Of a stretch of 63,087 nucleotides of DNA, positions 62,906 through 63,087 are shown one piece after another. How positions within the stretch are numbered: the first letter of the stretch is position 1; each line of letters begins with the position of its first letter. Source of the DNA: Lachnospiraceae bacterium UBA1683. GTDB taxonomy: Bacteria; Bacillota; Clostridia; Lachnospirales; Lachnospiraceae. The DNA is taken from the NCBI GenBank assembly GCA_002320245.1, contig DCKD01000096.1, forward strand, positions 74,938 to 138,024. The letters run 5' to 3'. The notes beneath the pieces were generated by a model. The model made no database searches. It had not been told where the DNA came from and saw only the letters and a list, made by a program, of their open reading frames with translations. The translations under genes were made by a program, and so were the position numbers.

Positions 62906-63087
62906 AGAATGCCGAAAATCATAAGGATACAGCTCTTATATGGCAGTGATTCTTTATGTAGCGATGATTCATATATATCGGCTATTCCTTCATATACAGA
63001 TGTTTTTTTCATATATATGAGTTGCCCGACAAATGAACACGATAAGTACCTTGAAAATTTAATACATTACCTTGTAAATATGTAGTA
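62906..63087. other. Non-coding end of the window
   Basis: No open frame that I can support begins here. It has several TATAT-rich tracts. A next gene may start beyond the edge. Confidence 0.4.

Noticed and set aside
1..63087. CRISPR array
   Set aside because: No regularly spaced short repeats were seen anywhere; the repeats found are dispersed or hairpin units.

Overview
The window is chromosomal DNA from a low- to mid-GC, spore-forming Clostridia, most likely a gut Lachnospiraceae of the Blautia/Dorea/Mediterraneibacter type. The sporulation sigma factor gene sigH, a GerA/SpoVAF-type germination gene and the spore protease gene gpr point to a spore former. T-box leaders on cysE-cysS and thrS, the order ispF - cysE-cysS-mrnC-rlmB-sigH and the gene style point to Firmicutes. 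The genus is an inference; no rRNA is present.

Layout. 1-401: tRNA end, tRNA-Met and a promoter-like duplication. 486-7311: membrane protein, ispF, GNAT acetyltransferase, then the T-box-controlled cysE-cysS-mrnC-rlmB cluster and sigH. 7314-15255: tRNA-Thr and dtd on the minus strand, then glnS, a MocR-type regulator, cardiolipin synthase and an alcohol-dehydrogenase-like gene. 15332-21911: a BMP-type nucleoside ABC transporter (binding protein, ATPase, two permeases) followed by purA, so purine uptake beside AMP synthesis. 22111-31005: small proteins, SEC-C and YdcF proteins, T-box-thrS, DUF1540, an AI-2E-type permease, metA, an aminotransferase and a dUTPase. 31151-38870: germination protein, infC-rpmI-rplT behind a leader, an XRE regulator divergent from an orphan Lon-like AAA+ ATPase, and agcS divergent from a LysR regulator.

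38880-54432 is an accessory island. It holds a response-regulator scrap, a Tn916-like integrase pseudogene with an amber codon, the first 11 residues of a low-molecular-weight phosphatase, an IS30 element, a helicase-like fragment fused to a truncated IS3 element, two decayed genes of conjugative-element style, an intact AT-rich glycerophosphodiester/glycerol-3-phosphate module (ugpC-A-E-B, GDPD phosphodiesterase, HAD phosphatase), an IS4-type transposase stub and a complete two-ORF ISAs1-like element with a 9-bp target duplication. The sugar-phosphate module could import glycerophosphodiesters, release glycerol-3-phosphate and dephosphorylate it.

54514-63087 returns to core genes: an ABC-F ATPase, a nucleotidyltransferase with galE, ilvN-ilvC, a phosphoribosyltransferase-like protein, rpsT and, divergently, gpr.

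The strongest non-coding signals are two dispersed repeat families. One, about 150-180 bp, has four full or partial copies and lies downstream of genes. The other is built on GTAACTGTTCAG inverted repeats. No CRISPR array was seen. The least explained protein is the orphan Lon-like AAA+ ATPase, whose Walker B aspartate is asparagine.
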